A stretch of DNA of 64,000 nucleotides, taken from positions 186,001-250,000 of the forward strand of contig NZ_FYEA01000004.1 of NCBI RefSeq assembly GCF_900187605.1, given 5' to 3'. Below the pieces are notes generated by a model, which was not told where the DNA came from, searched no databases, and saw only the letters and a list, made by a program, of their open reading frames with translations. The position numbers were made by a program, and so were the translations under genes. Every line of letters begins with the position of its first letter. The first letter of the stretch is position 1. Source of the stretch: Pseudomonas sp. Irchel 3H7. GTDB lineage: Bacteria > Pseudomonadota > Gammaproteobacteria > Pseudomonadales > Pseudomonadaceae. Shown piece after piece: positions 29,683 through 41,801 of this stretch.

Positions 29683-30364
29683 TGCCATTCTCCACGCCCA
29701 GGGCAATCAGTGCTGCGGCGGCCGCTACCTGTTCGGCAATACGACGGCTCACACCCTGACCTCGGCTTTTTTCATTCAGTAAGACAACTTCGCACTCGAC
29801 GAAGAAGGTTCGGCAGTGCGGCTCGCCCTGGATATCTACCACTTCGTAGCGTGGCAGATCGCAACCGCGCGATTGCAGGTGTTCCTGCAGGCGGGTTTTC
29901 GGATCCTTGTTGGTGTCGACCAGCGTCAGGCCTTCGAACTCACCGGCCAGCCAGGCCAGCACGCGCTCACGCGCCATGTCCATGCCGGCGTCGAGATAGA
30001 TCGCGCCGATCAAGGCTTCGAGGGCGTCGGCCAGAATCGATTCGCGACGGAAACCGCCGCTTTTCAACTCGCCGGAACCCAGTCGCAGGTAATCGCCAAG
30101 GTCGAAACCGCGCGCCAGTACGGCCAGCGTCTCACCTTTTACCAAACGTGCGCGCAAACGCGACAACTGGCCTTCGCGGGCCAGCGGGAAGCGATCGAAC
30201 AGCGCCTCGCCGGCAACGAAGTTGAGGATGGCATCGCCAAGGAATTCCAGGCGTTCGTTGTTGCGCCCGGCAAAACTGCGGTGCGTCAGAGCCAGCAGCA
30301 TCAGCTCCTGGTCCTTGAAGGTGTAACCGAGCTGACGCTCGAGACGGCTTAGAGAAACGCTCAC
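29675..30364 (-). CDS. rnc: ribonuclease III
   Basis: 229 residues. The catalytic signature [14 protein letters not shown] (residues 36-49) and the dsRNA-binding domain at the C-terminus ([38 protein letters not shown]) are complete. It processes rRNA precursors and structured mRNAs. It overlaps era by 8 nt. On its upstream side only 169 nt separate it from lepB; the small DUF4845 gene that I expect here in pseudomonads is not visible. Confidence 0.97.
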   Translation of the reverse strand: MSVSLSRLERQLGYTFKDQELMLLALTHRSFAGRNNERLEFLGDAILNFVAGEALFDRFPLAREGQLSRLRARLVKGETLAVLARGFDLGDYLRLGSGELKSGGFRRESILADALEALIGAIYLDAGMDMARERVLAWLAGEFEGLTLVDTNKDPKTRLQEHLQSRGCDLPRYEVVDIQGEPHCRTFFVECEVVLLNEKSRGQGVSRRIAEQVAAAAALIALGVENGND

Positions 30365-30533
30365 GGTTTACCCACGCTGAGTTCGTGGCTGGATTCCACT
30401 GCCATCGCCGGGATGCGGCGCAGGCCTGGGACAATTAACGCTGTGTTCAAAAATTAAATCCTGGCGATTGCGAAGCCGATTGTGCCGACTCCAGAAATGC
30501 ATTCGGCGCTGTGGTCAACAGCGCCGTGTGTGA
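30365..30533 (-). other. lepB-rnc gap without the usual DUF4845 gene
   Basis: 169 nt read on the minus strand. Just after the lepB stop is a hairpin (GGCGCTG/CAGCGCC, about 30501-30526). An open stretch ending in [13 protein letters not shown] and a stop precedes rnc, but it has an in-frame stop about 27 codons upstream and no good start. I cannot call a gene here. Confidence 0.5.
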
Positions 30534-31388
30534 TTACTTGATCAGGCCAACCCGCGAGAAATTCGGCAGGTGACTGAGTTTCGGTTCTGGCCAGCTCATC
30601 CAGACCGCGAAGGCCTTGCCGACGATATTCTGGTCGGGAACCATGCCCAGCAGATCCTTGGGAATGTTCGGATCATCCCAGTAGCGACTGTCATTCGAGT
30701 TGTCGCGGTTGTCGCCCATCATGAAGTAGTGCCCGGCAGGCACTGTCCACGAGCGGTCCGGCGTGGCGCGGTAGCGGCTCATTTCCTTGCGGATCAGGTG
30801 CTCGGCGGCGCCCAGTTTCTCTTTGTACAGTTCGGCGCTGCCCAGCGTGCCCGGCTCGGAGCCGACCATCTGCTCGGCAATCGACTCGCCGTTCACAAAC
30901 AGACGCTTGTCGGCGGTGTAACGCACCGTGTCACCCGGCAGACCCACTACACGCTTGATGTAGTTGACGTTCGGATCGCTCGGGTAGCGGAACACCATCA
31001 CATCGCCGCGCTGCGGATCACCGACTTCGATGATTTTCTTGTCGATCACCGGCAGGCGGATCCCGTAAGAAAACTTGTTCACCAGAATGAAGTCGCCGAC
31101 ATCCAGGGTCGGTTTCATCGAGCCCGAAGGGATCTGGAACGGCTCCACGAGGAACGAGCGCAGTACCAGCACGATGAACAACACCGGGAAGAACGACTTG
31201 CCGTATTCGACCAGCAGCGGCTCTTTATTCAGTTTTTCAACGACCACCCCGTCAGGCTGGCTGACGCTGCCTTGATAAGAGGCAATGGCAGCACGCCGAC
31301 GCGGTGCCAGGATCAACAGATCAAGCAACGCCAACAGGCCGCAGACGAACACGGCGATGACCAGCAACAGCGGGAAATTTAGTGACAT
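30534..31388 (-). CDS. lepB: signal peptidase I
   Basis: 284 residues. Two N-terminal membrane segments (NFPLLLVIAVFVCGLLALLD and, after a basic loop, FFPVLFIVLVLRSFL) hold the enzyme in the inner membrane with its catalytic domain in the periplasm. The catalytic dyad is Ser90 in QIPSGSMKPTL and Lys145 in YIKRVVGLPGDTV; MMGDNRDNSNDSRYW is the third conserved box. It cleaves signal peptides from exported proteins. The gene starts 5 nt after lepA, so the two are one operon. Confidence 0.97.
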   Translation of the reverse strand: MSLNFPLLLVIAVFVCGLLALLDLLILAPRRRAAIASYQGSVSQPDGVVVEKLNKEPLLVEYGKSFFPVLFIVLVLRSFLVEPFQIPSGSMKPTLDVGDFILVNKFSYGIRLPVIDKKIIEVGDPQRGDVMVFRYPSDPNVNYIKRVVGLPGDTVRYTADKRLFVNGESIAEQMVGSEPGTLGSAELYKEKLGAAEHLIRKEMSRYRATPDRSWTVPAGHYFMMGDNRDNSNDSRYWDDPNIPKDLLGMVPDQNIVGKAFAVWMSWPEPKLSHLPNFSRVGLIK

Positions 31389-31393
31389 AGGAC

Positions 31394-33193
31394 CTAACTA
31401 TCCAACCTGAGCACGGCAAGGAAGGCTTCTTGTGGAATTTCCACGTTGCCGACCTGCTTCATGCGTTTCTTACCGGCCTTTTGCTTCTCGAGCAGTTTCT
31501 TCTTACGGCTGACGTCACCACCGTAGCATTTGGCCAATACGTTCTTTCTGAGCGCCTTGACGGTTGTCCGGGCAACGATCTGACCACCGATGGCGGCCTG
31601 AATGGCTACGTCGAACATCTGACGAGGAATCAGTTCTTTCATCTTCTCGGTCAACTGGCGACCTTTGTAGTGCGAGTTGTCACGGTGCACGATCAATGCA
31701 AGGGCATCGACCTTGTCGCCGTTGATCAGCACGTCCAGTTTCACAAGATTAGCCGATTGGTAACGATCGAAATGGTAATCCAGCGAAGCATAGCCACGGC
31801 TGGTGGATTTGAGACGGTCGAAGAAGTCCAGGACCACTTCGTTCATCGGCAGGTCGTAAGTGACTTGCACCTGATTGCCGAGGAACAGCATGTCGACTTG
31901 AACGCCACGCTTCTCGATGCACAAGGTGATGACGTTGCCCAAGTGTTCCTGCGGCACCAGAATGTTGGCGCGCACGATCGGCTCGCGCATGTCTTCGATC
32001 GACGACACATCCGGCAGCTTGGACGGGTTGTCGACGTAAATCGTTTCACCGGTTTTCAGCACCAGCTCGAAGATTACCGTCGGCGCCGTGGTGATCAGGT
32101 CCAGGTTGTACTCGCGCTCAAGGCGCTCCTGGATGATTTCCATGTGCAGCATGCCGAGGAACCCGCAACGGAAGCCGAAGCCCAGTGCGTCGGAGCTTTC
32201 CGGGGTGTATTGCAGCGACGAGTCGTTGAGGGTCAGCTTCTGCAGCGCTTCGCGGAAATCCTCGAAGTCGTCGGAGCTGACCGGGAACAGACCGGCGTAA
32301 ACCTGCGGCTGGATGCGTTTGAAGCCGGGCAGCACTTCAACGTCCGGGGTCGAGCTCAGGGTCAGGGTGTCACCGACCGGTGCACCGTGAATGTCCTTGA
32401 TGCTGGCAATGATGAAGCCCACTTCGCCGGCCTTGAGGTCAGCGGTGGCGGTGTGTTTCGGGTTGAACACGCCAACGCTGTCGACCAGGTGGATCTTGCC
32501 GGTGGACTTGACGAGGATCTTGTCGCCCTTCTTCACGCGACCATGACGCACGCGCACCAGGGAGACAACGCCCAGGTAGTTGTCGAACCAGGAATCGATG
32601 ATCAACGCTTGCAGCGGATCTTCGATGTTGCCGGTCGGCGCAGGAATGGTCTGCACAAGGCGCTCGAGCACTTCGTCGACACCCAGGCCGGTTTTGGCGC
32701 TGCAGGTGACGGCGTCGGTGGCGTCGATGCCGATGATCTTCTCGATCTCGTCCTTGACGCGCTCAGGATCAGCCTGCGGCAGGTCGATCTTGTTCAGCAC
32801 CGGCATGACCTCAAGGCCCTGCTCGATGGCGGTGTAGCAGTTGGCCACGGACTGGGCTTCAACACCCTGACCCGCATCGACCACCAGCAAGGCACCTTCA
32901 CACGCGGCCAGGGAACGGCTGACTTCGTAGGTGAAGTCGACGTGGCCCGGGGTGTCAATGAAGTTCAGCTGATACTTGATGCCGTCTTTGGCGGTGTAAT
33001 AGAGGGTAACGCTGTGGGCCTTGATGGTGATCCCGCGTTCACGCTCCAGATCCATGGAATCCAGTACCTGGGCTTCCATTTCACGCTCGGCCAGGCCGCC
33101 GCACATCTGGATGAAGCGATCGGCCAGCGTCGACTTGCCATGGTCAATGTGGGCGATGATGGAGAAATTGCGGATATGACTCAAATCACTCAC
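31394..33193 (-). CDS. lepA: elongation factor 4 (LepA)
   Basis: 599 residues, standard length. The GTPase domain starts [20 protein letters not shown] (P-loop AHIDHGKST), with DTPGHVDF and NKIDLP as further G motifs. The EF-4-specific C-terminal domain is intact ([20 protein letters not shown]). The protein acts on ribosomes, favouring back-translocation or aiding 30S assembly. It heads the lepA-lepB-rnc-era-recO-pdxJ series on the minus strand; its promoter should lie in 33194-33300. Confidence 0.98.
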   Translation of the reverse strand: MSDLSHIRNFSIIAHIDHGKSTLADRFIQMCGGLAEREMEAQVLDSMDLERERGITIKAHSVTLYYTAKDGIKYQLNFIDTPGHVDFTYEVSRSLAACEGALLVVDAGQGVEAQSVANCYTAIEQGLEVMPVLNKIDLPQADPERVKDEIEKIIGIDATDAVTCSAKTGLGVDEVLERLVQTIPAPTGNIEDPLQALIIDSWFDNYLGVVSLVRVRHGRVKKGDKILVKSTGKIHLVDSVGVFNPKHTATADLKAGEVGFIIASIKDIHGAPVGDTLTLSSTPDVEVLPGFKRIQPQVYAGLFPVSSDDFEDFREALQKLTLNDSSLQYTPESSDALGFGFRCGFLGMLHMEIIQERLEREYNLDLITTAPTVIFELVLKTGETIYVDNPSKLPDVSSIEDMREPIVRANILVPQEHLGNVITLCIEKRGVQVDMLFLGNQVQVTYDLPMNEVVLDFFDRLKSTSRGYASLDYHFDRYQSANLVKLDVLINGDKVDALALIVHRDNSHYKGRQLTEKMKELIPRQMFDVAIQAAIGGQIVARTTVKALRKNVLAKCYGGDVSRKKKLLEKQKAGKKRMKQVGNVEIPQEAFLAVLRLDS

Positions 33194-33300
33194 GGATCAA
33201 CACTCAAAAAGGCTGCAGGCATAGCCCGCCGAAAAATAGCCGGGAATTGTACCTGATACACGGCGCAAGCGTCACGTTCGCCTGTCACCCGGATTGCATG

Positions 33301-33336
33301 CAAAAACGCCCCGATCTGTCGACCGAGGCGTTTTCG
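33301..33336 (-). terminator. intrinsic terminator of the lptFG operon
   Basis: AAAACGCC and GGCGTTTT pair around a 16-nt inner segment that can pair further (cctcgg / gatcgggg region). It lies 31 nt past the lptG stop on the minus strand and upstream of lepA. Confidence 0.75.
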
Positions 33337-33366
33337 AGTTTTAAAGCACAGGTCAATCGCCTGTCA

Positions 33367-34428
33367 TCAACCGGCTCTTCGCAGCAGCCAGACACCCGCC
33401 AGCGCACAAACCCCGGCCGGCACCAGTACCGCGAACAGCGGCGAGAAACCGAACACCAGGCTCGACGGGCCGAGCAAATCCTGGACGATACGGAAGGTGA
33501 AGCCCACCAGAACACCGGTGAACACGCGCTGACCGAGAGTCACCGAACGCAACGGACCGAAGATGAAGGAGATCGCCATCAACACCAGAGCGGCAGTGAC
33601 CAACGGCTGCAACACCTTGACCCAAAATGCCAGCCAGTAACGGCCGTTGCTCAGGCCTTGCTCGGACAGGTAGTGGATGTAACCCCACAAGCCACTGATC
33701 GACAGCGATTCCGGCGCCATGACCACGGTGCTGAGCAATTGCGGGCTCAACGCCACGTCCCATTGCTCACTCGGGGTATTGACGACTTCCGTGCTGCGCT
33801 CATGGAACAGCGTGGTGGCAACGTCGGTGAGTTGCCACTTATTGCCGTCGAACTCGGCCTTCTTGGCGAAGCTCGAACTCAGCAGATGGCGCTCCTTGTC
33901 GAAGTGATAGCGGGTCACGCCATACAACAGGCCGTTCGGTTGCACGGCGTTGATGTGGATGAATTCTTCACCCTGACGGTGCCACATACCGTGTTTGGCG
34001 CTCTGCGCGTCGCCGCTGCCTTGCGCCAGCGAGCGATTGGCCTGGGCCATGCTTTCGGTCGCCGGAGCAACGTATTCGCCGATCAGTACGCCGGCCAGCA
34101 TCAGCACCAGCATTGGCTTCATGACGGCCCAGACGATACGGCCGATGGACACGCCAGCGGCGCGCATGACCGTCAGCTCACTGCTGCTGGCCAGACTGCC
34201 GAGGCCGATCAGGCAGCCGATCAATGCGGCCATTGGCAGCATTTCGTAGAGACGGCGCGGCGCGGTCAGCAGTACGAAGCTCAGGACATCAACGAGGGTG
34301 TAGGTTTCGCTGACGTCACCCATCTCATCGATGAAGGCGAACAGCGTCGCCAGGCCGAGAATGATGGCGAGCACGGCAATGATCGCCATGAACACGCTGC
34401 TGCCGATGTAGCGATCGAGTTTAACCAC
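33367..34428 (-). CDS. lptG: LPS export ABC transporter permease LptG
   Basis: 353 residues with the LptF/G pattern: three N-terminal membrane helices (SSVFMAIIAVLAIILGLATL first), a periplasmic beta-jellyroll (about 125-260), and three C-terminal helices. With LptF and the ATPase LptB (encoded elsewhere) it extracts lipopolysaccharide from the inner membrane and passes it to LptC/LptA. ELTVMRAAGVSIGRI is the cytoplasmic coupling helix. Its start overlaps the lptF stop by 8 nt, and an intrinsic terminator follows. Confidence 0.95.
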   Translation of the reverse strand: MVKLDRYIGSSVFMAIIAVLAIILGLATLFAFIDEMGDVSETYTLVDVLSFVLLTAPRRLYEMLPMAALIGCLIGLGSLASSSELTVMRAAGVSIGRIVWAVMKPMLVLMLAGVLIGEYVAPATESMAQANRSLAQGSGDAQSAKHGMWHRQGEEFIHINAVQPNGLLYGVTRYHFDKERHLLSSSFAKKAEFDGNKWQLTDVATTLFHERSTEVVNTPSEQWDVALSPQLLSTVVMAPESLSISGLWGYIHYLSEQGLSNGRYWLAFWVKVLQPLVTAALVLMAISFIFGPLRSVTLGQRVFTGVLVGFTFRIVQDLLGPSSLVFGFSPLFAVLVPAGVCALAGVWLLRRAG

Positions 34429-35551
34429 GGGCCACCTCCAGCGCTGCGGAGCGACGGCTGGCCATCTTCAGGCGTAGCGGCTCCCAATAGAGCAGGCCGA
34501 GACCGATGAACAGGAAGATCGCGTGCACCCACCATAGGCCAAGGGCCGGCGGGATCTTGCCTTTTTCAAGGGCGCCGCGGGCGGCAATCAGAATGGTCAG
34601 GTAAGCCATATAAAGAAGAATCGCCGGCAGCAGCTTGAGGAAACGCCCTTGGCGCGGATTGACTCGCGACAGTGGCACCGCCATCAAGGTCACGATAAAT
34701 ACCAGCAGCGGCAGGGACAAACGCCATTGCAGTTCGGTTTTCGAGCGAATGTCATCGCTGCCCAGCAGAGACGAGGTCGGCATGGCGTCGCGATCGGTGA
34801 CTTCTTCGCTGACGTCCGGCTTGGGCAACAGCACGCCGTAGGTTTCGTAATGAATGGCACGGTAATCGGCCTGACCCGGACTGCCGTCGTAGCGGTAGCC
34901 GTTATCGAGGATCAGATAGCGGTTGCCGTCGGGGCGCACTTCCTGGCGACCGCTTTCAGCCACCAGCACGGAAATCCCGCGATCCTTTTGATCGGCGCCG
35001 AGGTTCTTCTGCGAAATGAACACGCTACCCAGGTTGACGCGATCGTCACTCAGGGTTTCGGTGTAGGTCACCCGGGTGCCGTCACGCAGGGCCTGGAAGC
35101 GTCCCGGCTCGAGGGTATCGAATTCGGTCAGCGCGTCCTGCTTGTTCAGCAGCAACTGGAACTGGTTGGCGCCTTGTGGGGCCAGCCCAAGGCTCAGCCA
35201 TGCCACCACCAGCGCAACCAGGGTCGCTGGAAACAAGGTCATGCGAAACAGCTTCTGCTGGCTCATGCCGGTGGCCGACAGCACGGTCATCTCGCTTTCG
35301 AGATACAGACGACCGTAGGCCAGCAGGATCCCGAGGAACAGGCCCAGCGGCAGAATCAGTTGCAGAAACCCCGGCAGACGAAAGCCCATGATCAGGAACA
35401 GCGAGCCCGGATCGAGCTGACCGGCAGCGGCCTGAGCGAGGTATTTGATGAAGCGACCGCTCATGATGATGACCAACAGCACGGCACTCACGGCGCTGAG
35501 GGTCAACAGGACTTCGCGGGACAGATAACGGAAGACGATCAAACCAGACAC
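34421..35551 (-). CDS. lptF: LPS export ABC transporter permease LptF
   Basis: 376 residues, partner of LptG. Six membrane helices in two groups surround a periplasmic domain (about 125-270). ESEMTVLSATGMSQQKLFRM is the coupling helix equivalent to that of LptG. The start MSGLIVFRYLSREVLLTLSA is family-typical. It diverges from pepA, and the 567-bp space between them contains a palindromic element, leaving about 150 bp for its own promoter. Confidence 0.95.
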   Translation of the reverse strand: MSGLIVFRYLSREVLLTLSAVSAVLLVIIMSGRFIKYLAQAAAGQLDPGSLFLIMGFRLPGFLQLILPLGLFLGILLAYGRLYLESEMTVLSATGMSQQKLFRMTLFPATLVALVVAWLSLGLAPQGANQFQLLLNKQDALTEFDTLEPGRFQALRDGTRVTYTETLSDDRVNLGSVFISQKNLGADQKDRGISVLVAESGRQEVRPDGNRYLILDNGYRYDGSPGQADYRAIHYETYGVLLPKPDVSEEVTDRDAMPTSSLLGSDDIRSKTELQWRLSLPLLVFIVTLMAVPLSRVNPRQGRFLKLLPAILLYMAYLTILIAARGALEKGKIPPALGLWWVHAIFLFIGLGLLYWEPLRLKMASRRSAALEVARG

Positions 35552-35703
35552 TCCAGGGTTGTCAGGCTAAGGCGGCCAAACAAGCAAACACATCGACCGG
35601 CCCGCAACGCAGAGCCGTCGAAAAAAGATGCGGCATTATCCTGTGATTGGAGGCGCCTGTCACTGCGCACACTCATCCATGTCTGTAATCCTTTGCAGAT
35701 CGT

Positions 35704-37609
<1,906 letters not shown>

Positions 37610-37620
37610 ACCCGCTGATG

Positions 37621-37648
37621 AGCGGCGTCACTCTCGGGTGACGCCGCT
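37621..37648. terminator. hairpin between pepA and holC
   Basis: A perfect 11-bp stem AGCGGCGTCAC/GTGACGCCGCT with a 6-nt loop, 11 nt after the pepA stop and 18 nt before holC. There is no T-run, so it may weaken readthrough or protect the pepA mRNA rather than terminate fully. Confidence 0.6.
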
Positions 37649-37666
37649 TGCCGCTCTGGAACCGCA

Positions 37667-38095
37667 ATGACCAAAGTCGATTTTTACATCCTGCCCAGCG
37701 CCGACCCGTCGGCTCGCCTGGATTTTGCCTGCAAACTCACCGAGAAAGCCTGGCGCATGGGCCATCGCATCTATCTGCATTGCAGCGATGCGGCTCAGCG
37801 TGACGATCTCGATGCGCGCCTGTGGGCATTCAAGGGCGAAACGTTCGTGCCTCACGGCCCGGCTGACAGTGAACCGGACGGTTTGATTGTGCTGGGGTTG
37901 GGTGACGACTGCGGTCAGCATCAGGATTTACTGGTCAATCTCGATCTGAAAGTCCCGGCCTTCGCCAGCAAATTCGCCCGGGTGGCGGAAGTGGTGGTCG
38001 AAGATCCGACGATTCGGGCGGCCGCGCGGGAGAGTTTCCGTTTCTACCGCGAACAGGGCTATCCTCTGCAAGATCACCGTTTACAGCGACTCTGA
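37667..38095 (+). CDS. holC: DNA polymerase III chi subunit
   Basis: 142 residues. The start MTKVDFYILPSADPSARLDF and LTEKAWRMGHRIYLHCSD match HolC, which links SSB to the psi subunit and clamp loader. ALDARLWAFKGETFVPHG-type sequence (here DDLDARLWAFKGETFVPHGP) is the conserved core. It lies between pepA and valS as in other gamma-proteobacteria. A small gene follows 8 nt after its stop. Confidence 0.95.
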   Translation: MTKVDFYILPSADPSARLDFACKLTEKAWRMGHRIYLHCSDAAQRDDLDARLWAFKGETFVPHGPADSEPDGLIVLGLGDDCGQHQDLLVNLDLKVPAFASKFARVAEVVVEDPTIRAAARESFRFYREQGYPLQDHRLQRL

Positions 38096-38103
38096 GCATT
38101 CCA

Positions 38104-38499
38104 ATGGACACTCCGAAACCGCAGCAAAAGCCAACACACCTGCTGGACGATCTCGAATCGATTCGCCAGTTGCTCGGCGACGACAACCTGCAACCACCGC
38201 TGTTGACCGACACGGTCGACGACGGCGAACAGGAACAGATTCCGATGTTGTTTGACTCTGTCGGCGCCGAGCCGGCTGCTGTCGAACCATCACCCGCGCC
38301 AGCCCCGACAACCGCCGCGCAACCTGTGGCACCTGTGAATAAAGGCCCGGACGCCCTGCTCCACCTCGACAGCGAACTACGCGCCGCCGCGCAATTGATC
38401 ATGCAGGACGTGATCGACGACTTCGCGCCGCACATCGAAACCGAAATCAAACGCCGGCTCGATGCGCGGATGGAACGGCTGCTGAGTCAGTACGAATAA
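38104..38499 (+). CDS. conserved hypothetical protein downstream of holC
   Basis: 131 residues, not recognised by function. The N-terminal half is acidic with a Pro/Ala-rich linker (about residues 58-82), and the C-terminal half is a predicted helix (LHLDSELRAAAQLIMQDVID, then IKRRLDARMERLLSQYE). It starts 8 nt after holC and is probably cotranscribed with it. A gene in this position between holC and valS is usual in Pseudomonas. The conserved helical tail suggests a protein-binding role, but that is inference. Confidence 0.8.
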   Translation: MDTPKPQQKPTHLLDDLESIRQLLGDDNLQPPLLTDTVDDGEQEQIPMLFDSVGAEPAAVEPSPAPAPTTAAQPVAPVNKGPDALLHLDSELRAAAQLIMQDVIDDFAPHIETEIKRRLDARMERLLSQYE

Positions 38500-38508
38500 C
38501 CCGTCCCG

Positions 38509-38594
38509 TGTAGGAGCTGCCGCAGGCTGCGATCTTTTGGCCTTTGTTTTTTAAAGACAAGATCAAAAGATCGCAGCCTTCGGCAGCTCCTACA
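38509..38594. repeat. REP pair (family A, inverted)
   Basis: gtaggagctgccgcaggctg and cagccttcggcagctcctac face each other across about 35 nt; the left copy has 'gcagg' and the right 'ccttcgg', so the arms mismatch at one base. It lies between the holC operon and valS. Confidence 0.9.
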
Positions 38595-38693
38595 TTTAGA
38601 TCTCCATCCGGCCCGCCCCGCTCGCCCTCGGCCCCATGCCCCGCTATACTCGTCGGCTTTTCCTGAATTAATGCCAATAGGGTCCCGCCGCGC

Positions 38694-41540
38694 ATGGATA
38701 AGACCTACCAGCCGCACGCCATTGAAACTTCCTGGTACAACACCTGGGAGTCCGAGAACTACTTCGCCCCGCAAGGCGCGGGCGACTCCTACACCATCAT
38801 GATTCCGCCGCCGAACGTCACCGGCAGCCTGCACATGGGTCACGGTTTCAACAACGCGATCATGGACGCCCTGATCCGTTTCCGCCGCATGCAGGGTCGC
38901 AACACCCTGTGGCAACCGGGTACCGACCACGCCGGTATCGCCACGCAGATGCTGGTGGAGCGTCAACTCGAAGCCCAGGGCCAGAATCGCCATGATCTGG
39001 GCCGCGAAAAATTCCTCGAGAAAGTCTGGGAGTGGAAGGATCAGTCCGGCGGCAACATCAGCCGTCAGATCCGCCGTCTCGGCTCGTCCGTTGACTGGAG
39101 CCGCGAGCGCTTCACCATGGACGACGGCCTCTCGGAAGCGGTTAAAGAAGCGTTCGTACGCCTGCACGAAGACGGCCTGATCTATCGCGGCAAGCGCCTG
39201 GTCAACTGGGACACCAAACTGCACACGGCGATTTCCGACCTCGAAGTGGAAAACCACGACGAGAAAGGTTTCCTGTGGAACCTCAAGTACCCGTTGGCCG
39301 ACGGCGCGAAAACCGCTGATGGCAACGATTTCCTGATCGTCGCGACCACCCGTCCGGAAACCATGCTCGGCGACTCCGCCGTTGCGGTGAACCCGAACGA
39401 CGAGCGCTACCAAGCCCTGATCGGCAAGTTTGTCGAGTTGCCACTGGTTGGCCGCCGCATCCCGATCATCGCCGACGATTACTGCGATCCTGAATTCGGC
39501 ACCGGTTGCGTGAAAATCACCCCGGCCCACGACTTCAACGACTACGAAGTCGGCAAGCGCCACAACCTGCCGCTGCTGAATATCTTCGACAAGAATGCCA
39601 ACGTGCTGCCGGCAGCCCAGGTGTTCAACCTTGATGGCACGCTGAACGACAGCATCGACGGCGCGATTCCGGCTGAATACGCCGGTCTTGAGCGTTTTGA
39701 AGCGCGTAAGCAAATCGTTGCTGCGTTCGACGCCGCCGGCCTGCTGGTCAGCGTCAACGACCACGGCCTGAAAGTCCCGAAAGGCGACCGCTCCGGCACC
39801 ATCATCGAGCCGTGGTTGACCGACCAGTGGTACGTGTCGACCAAGCCTTTGGCCGAGCCTGCGATTGCCGCCGTTGAAGACGGCCGCATCCAGTTCGTGC
39901 CGAAGCAGTACGAAAACATGTACTTCTCGTGGATGCGCGACATCCAGGACTGGTGCATCAGCCGTCAGCTGTGGTGGGGCCACCGGATTCCGGCCTGGTA
40001 CGACGAGTCGGGCAAGGTCTACGTCGGTCGCGACGAAGCCGAAGTACGTGCCAAGCACAACCTCGGTCCGGACGTTGCGCTGCAACAGGACAACGACGTA
40101 CTCGACACCTGGTTCAGTTCCGGCCTGTGGACCTTCTCCACCCTGGGCTGGCCTGAGCAGACCGAGTTCCTGAAGAAATTCCACTCCACCGACGTACTGG
40201 TCACCGGTTTCGACATCATTTTCTTCTGGGTTGCCCGGATGATCATGCTGACCATGCACCTGATCAAGAACGAAGACGGCACGCCGCAGGTGCCGTTCAA
40301 GACCGTTTATGTGCACGGTCTGGTGCGCGATGGCCAGGGCCAGAAGATGTCCAAGTCCAAGGGCAACGTCCTGGATCCGCTGGACATCATCGACGGTATC
40401 GAGCTGGAAGAGCTGGTGCAGAAGCGCACCTCCGGCATGATGCAGCCGAAACTGGCGAAGAAGATCGAGAAGCAGACCCGCGAGGAGTTCGCCGACGGCA
40501 TCGCCAGCTACGGCACCGACGCCCTGCGCTTCACTTTCTGCTCGCTGGCCTCGACCGGTCGCGACATCAAGTTCGACATGGGCCGCGTCGAAGGCTATCG
40601 CAACTTCTGCAACAAGATCTGGAACGCCGCGCGCTATGTTCTGGACAAGGGCGAAGACTGCGGCCAGAACGGCGAAGCCTACGAGCTGTCCCTGGCGGAT
40701 CGCTGGATCATCTCGCAGCTGCAACGCACCGAAGCCGAAGTGACCCGTCAACTCGATCAGTTCCGTTTCGACCTGGCAGCACAAGCGCTGTACGAGTTCA
40801 TCTGGAACCAGTACTGCGACTGGTACCTGGAACTGTCCAAGCCAGTGCTGTGGGACGAGAATGCGCCGGTTGAACGTCAGCGCGGCACCCGCCGCACGCT
40901 GGTTCGCGTACTGGAAGTGGCGCTGCGTCTGGCGCATCCGTTCATGCCGTTCATCACTGAAGAAATCTGGCAGCGCATCGCGCCGCTGGCTGGTATTCAG
41001 GGCAAGACGATCATGCTGCAAGCGTGGCCAGTGGCCAACGAAGAGCGCATCGATCCCGCGGCCGAAGACGACATCGAATGGCTCAAGGAACTGATGCTCG
41101 GCACGCGTAACATCCGTGGCGAAATGAACATCGGCCCGGGCAAACCGCTGCCAATCTACCTGAAGAACGTCAGCGCTGAAGACCAGCGCCGTCTGACCGA
41201 GAACGAAGCGCTGCTGAAGAAACTGGCGCGACTGGAATCGATCACTGTCCTGAAGGCCGGCGAAGAAGCGCCGCTGTCCGCCACCGCACTGGTTGGCGAG
41301 ATGGAAGTGCTGGTACCAATGGCCGGCCTGATCGACAAGGGCGCTGAACTGGCGCGTCTGGACAAGGAAATCCTGCGTCTGCAGGGCGAAGTCCAGCGCG
41401 TTGGCGGCAAACTGTCCAACGCCGGTTTCGTCGACAAGGCCCCGGCCGAAGTCATCGAAAAAGAACGCGCCAAACTGGCCGAGGCTGAACAAGCCCTGGG
41501 CAAACTGGCCGAGCAGCATGCGCGGATTGCCAGCCTGTAA
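38694..41540 (+). CDS. valS: valyl-tRNA synthetase
   Basis: 948 residues, class I synthetase. The HIGH motif is HMGH (47-50) in [13 protein letters not shown], the KMSKS motif is at 551-555 ([14 protein letters not shown]), and the editing domain in between contains [17 protein letters not shown]. The C-terminal coiled coil ([20 protein letters not shown]) is complete. It charges tRNA-Val with valine and hydrolyses mischarged threonine. It is followed by a strong intrinsic terminator and a REP pair. Confidence 0.98.
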   Translation: MDKTYQPHAIETSWYNTWESENYFAPQGAGDSYTIMIPPPNVTGSLHMGHGFNNAIMDALIRFRRMQGRNTLWQPGTDHAGIATQMLVERQLEAQGQNRHDLGREKFLEKVWEWKDQSGGNISRQIRRLGSSVDWSRERFTMDDGLSEAVKEAFVRLHEDGLIYRGKRLVNWDTKLHTAISDLEVENHDEKGFLWNLKYPLADGAKTADGNDFLIVATTRPETMLGDSAVAVNPNDERYQALIGKFVELPLVGRRIPIIADDYCDPEFGTGCVKITPAHDFNDYEVGKRHNLPLLNIFDKNANVLPAAQVFNLDGTLNDSIDGAIPAEYAGLERFEARKQIVAAFDAAGLLVSVNDHGLKVPKGDRSGTIIEPWLTDQWYVSTKPLAEPAIAAVEDGRIQFVPKQYENMYFSWMRDIQDWCISRQLWWGHRIPAWYDESGKVYVGRDEAEVRAKHNLGPDVALQQDNDVLDTWFSSGLWTFSTLGWPEQTEFLKKFHSTDVLVTGFDIIFFWVARMIMLTMHLIKNEDGTPQVPFKTVYVHGLVRDGQGQKMSKSKGNVLDPLDIIDGIELEELVQKRTSGMMQPKLAKKIEKQTREEFADGIASYGTDALRFTFCSLASTGRDIKFDMGRVEGYRNFCNKIWNAARYVLDKGEDCGQNGEAYELSLADRWIISQLQRTEAEVTRQLDQFRFDLAAQALYEFIWNQYCDWYLELSKPVLWDENAPVERQRGTRRTLVRVLEVALRLAHPFMPFITEEIWQRIAPLAGIQGKTIMLQAWPVANEERIDPAAEDDIEWLKELMLGTRNIRGEMNIGPGKPLPIYLKNVSAEDQRRLTENEALLKKLARLESITVLKAGEEAPLSATALVGEMEVLVPMAGLIDKGAELARLDKEILRLQGEVQRVGGKLSNAGFVDKAPAEVIEKERAKLAEAEQALGKLAEQHARIASL

Positions 41541-41554
41541 CGGCAAATCGCAAT

Positions 41555-41587
41555 AAAAAAGGGAGGCCCATGCGGCCTCCCTTTTTT
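41555..41587 (+). terminator. intrinsic terminator of valS
   Basis: A perfect 14-bp stem AAAAAAGGGAGGCC/GGCCTCCCTTTTTT with a 5-nt loop CATGC, 14 nt after the valS stop. Confidence 0.95.
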
Positions 41588-41608
41588 ATGGTTCCCGCCA
41601 CCTTCCCC

Positions 41609-41693
41609 TGTAGGAGCTGCCGAAGGCTGCGATCTTTTGATCTTGTTTTTCAGGATCAAGATCAAAAGATCGCAGCCTTCGGCAGCTCCTACA
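41609..41693. repeat. REP pair (family A, inverted)
   Basis: gtaggagctgccgaaggctg...atcttttgatctt is mirrored by the reverse copy ending agctcctac. It lies between the valS terminator and rlmF. Confidence 0.9.
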
Positions 41694-41801
41694 TAAATCA
41701 AAATCCCCAAGTCCAAGGTCATGGGTCACAGGTTCGGCGCATGGCTCATCAATGTGGGACAATACCCGCCACTTTCAGCCATACCCGAATCGACCACGCC
41801 C

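Noticed and set aside
30132..30434. A minus-strand frame covering the 5' part of rnc that might be a remnant of the missing DUF4845 gene.
   Set aside because: It is out of frame with rnc over most of its length, and its sequence does not resemble the DUF4845 proteins I remember.
41721..41801. An upstream in-frame start for rlmF.
   Set aside because: It adds 27 residues not typical of the family, and the 63381-style ribosome-binding site support is absent; the ATG at 41802 gives the usual N-terminus.
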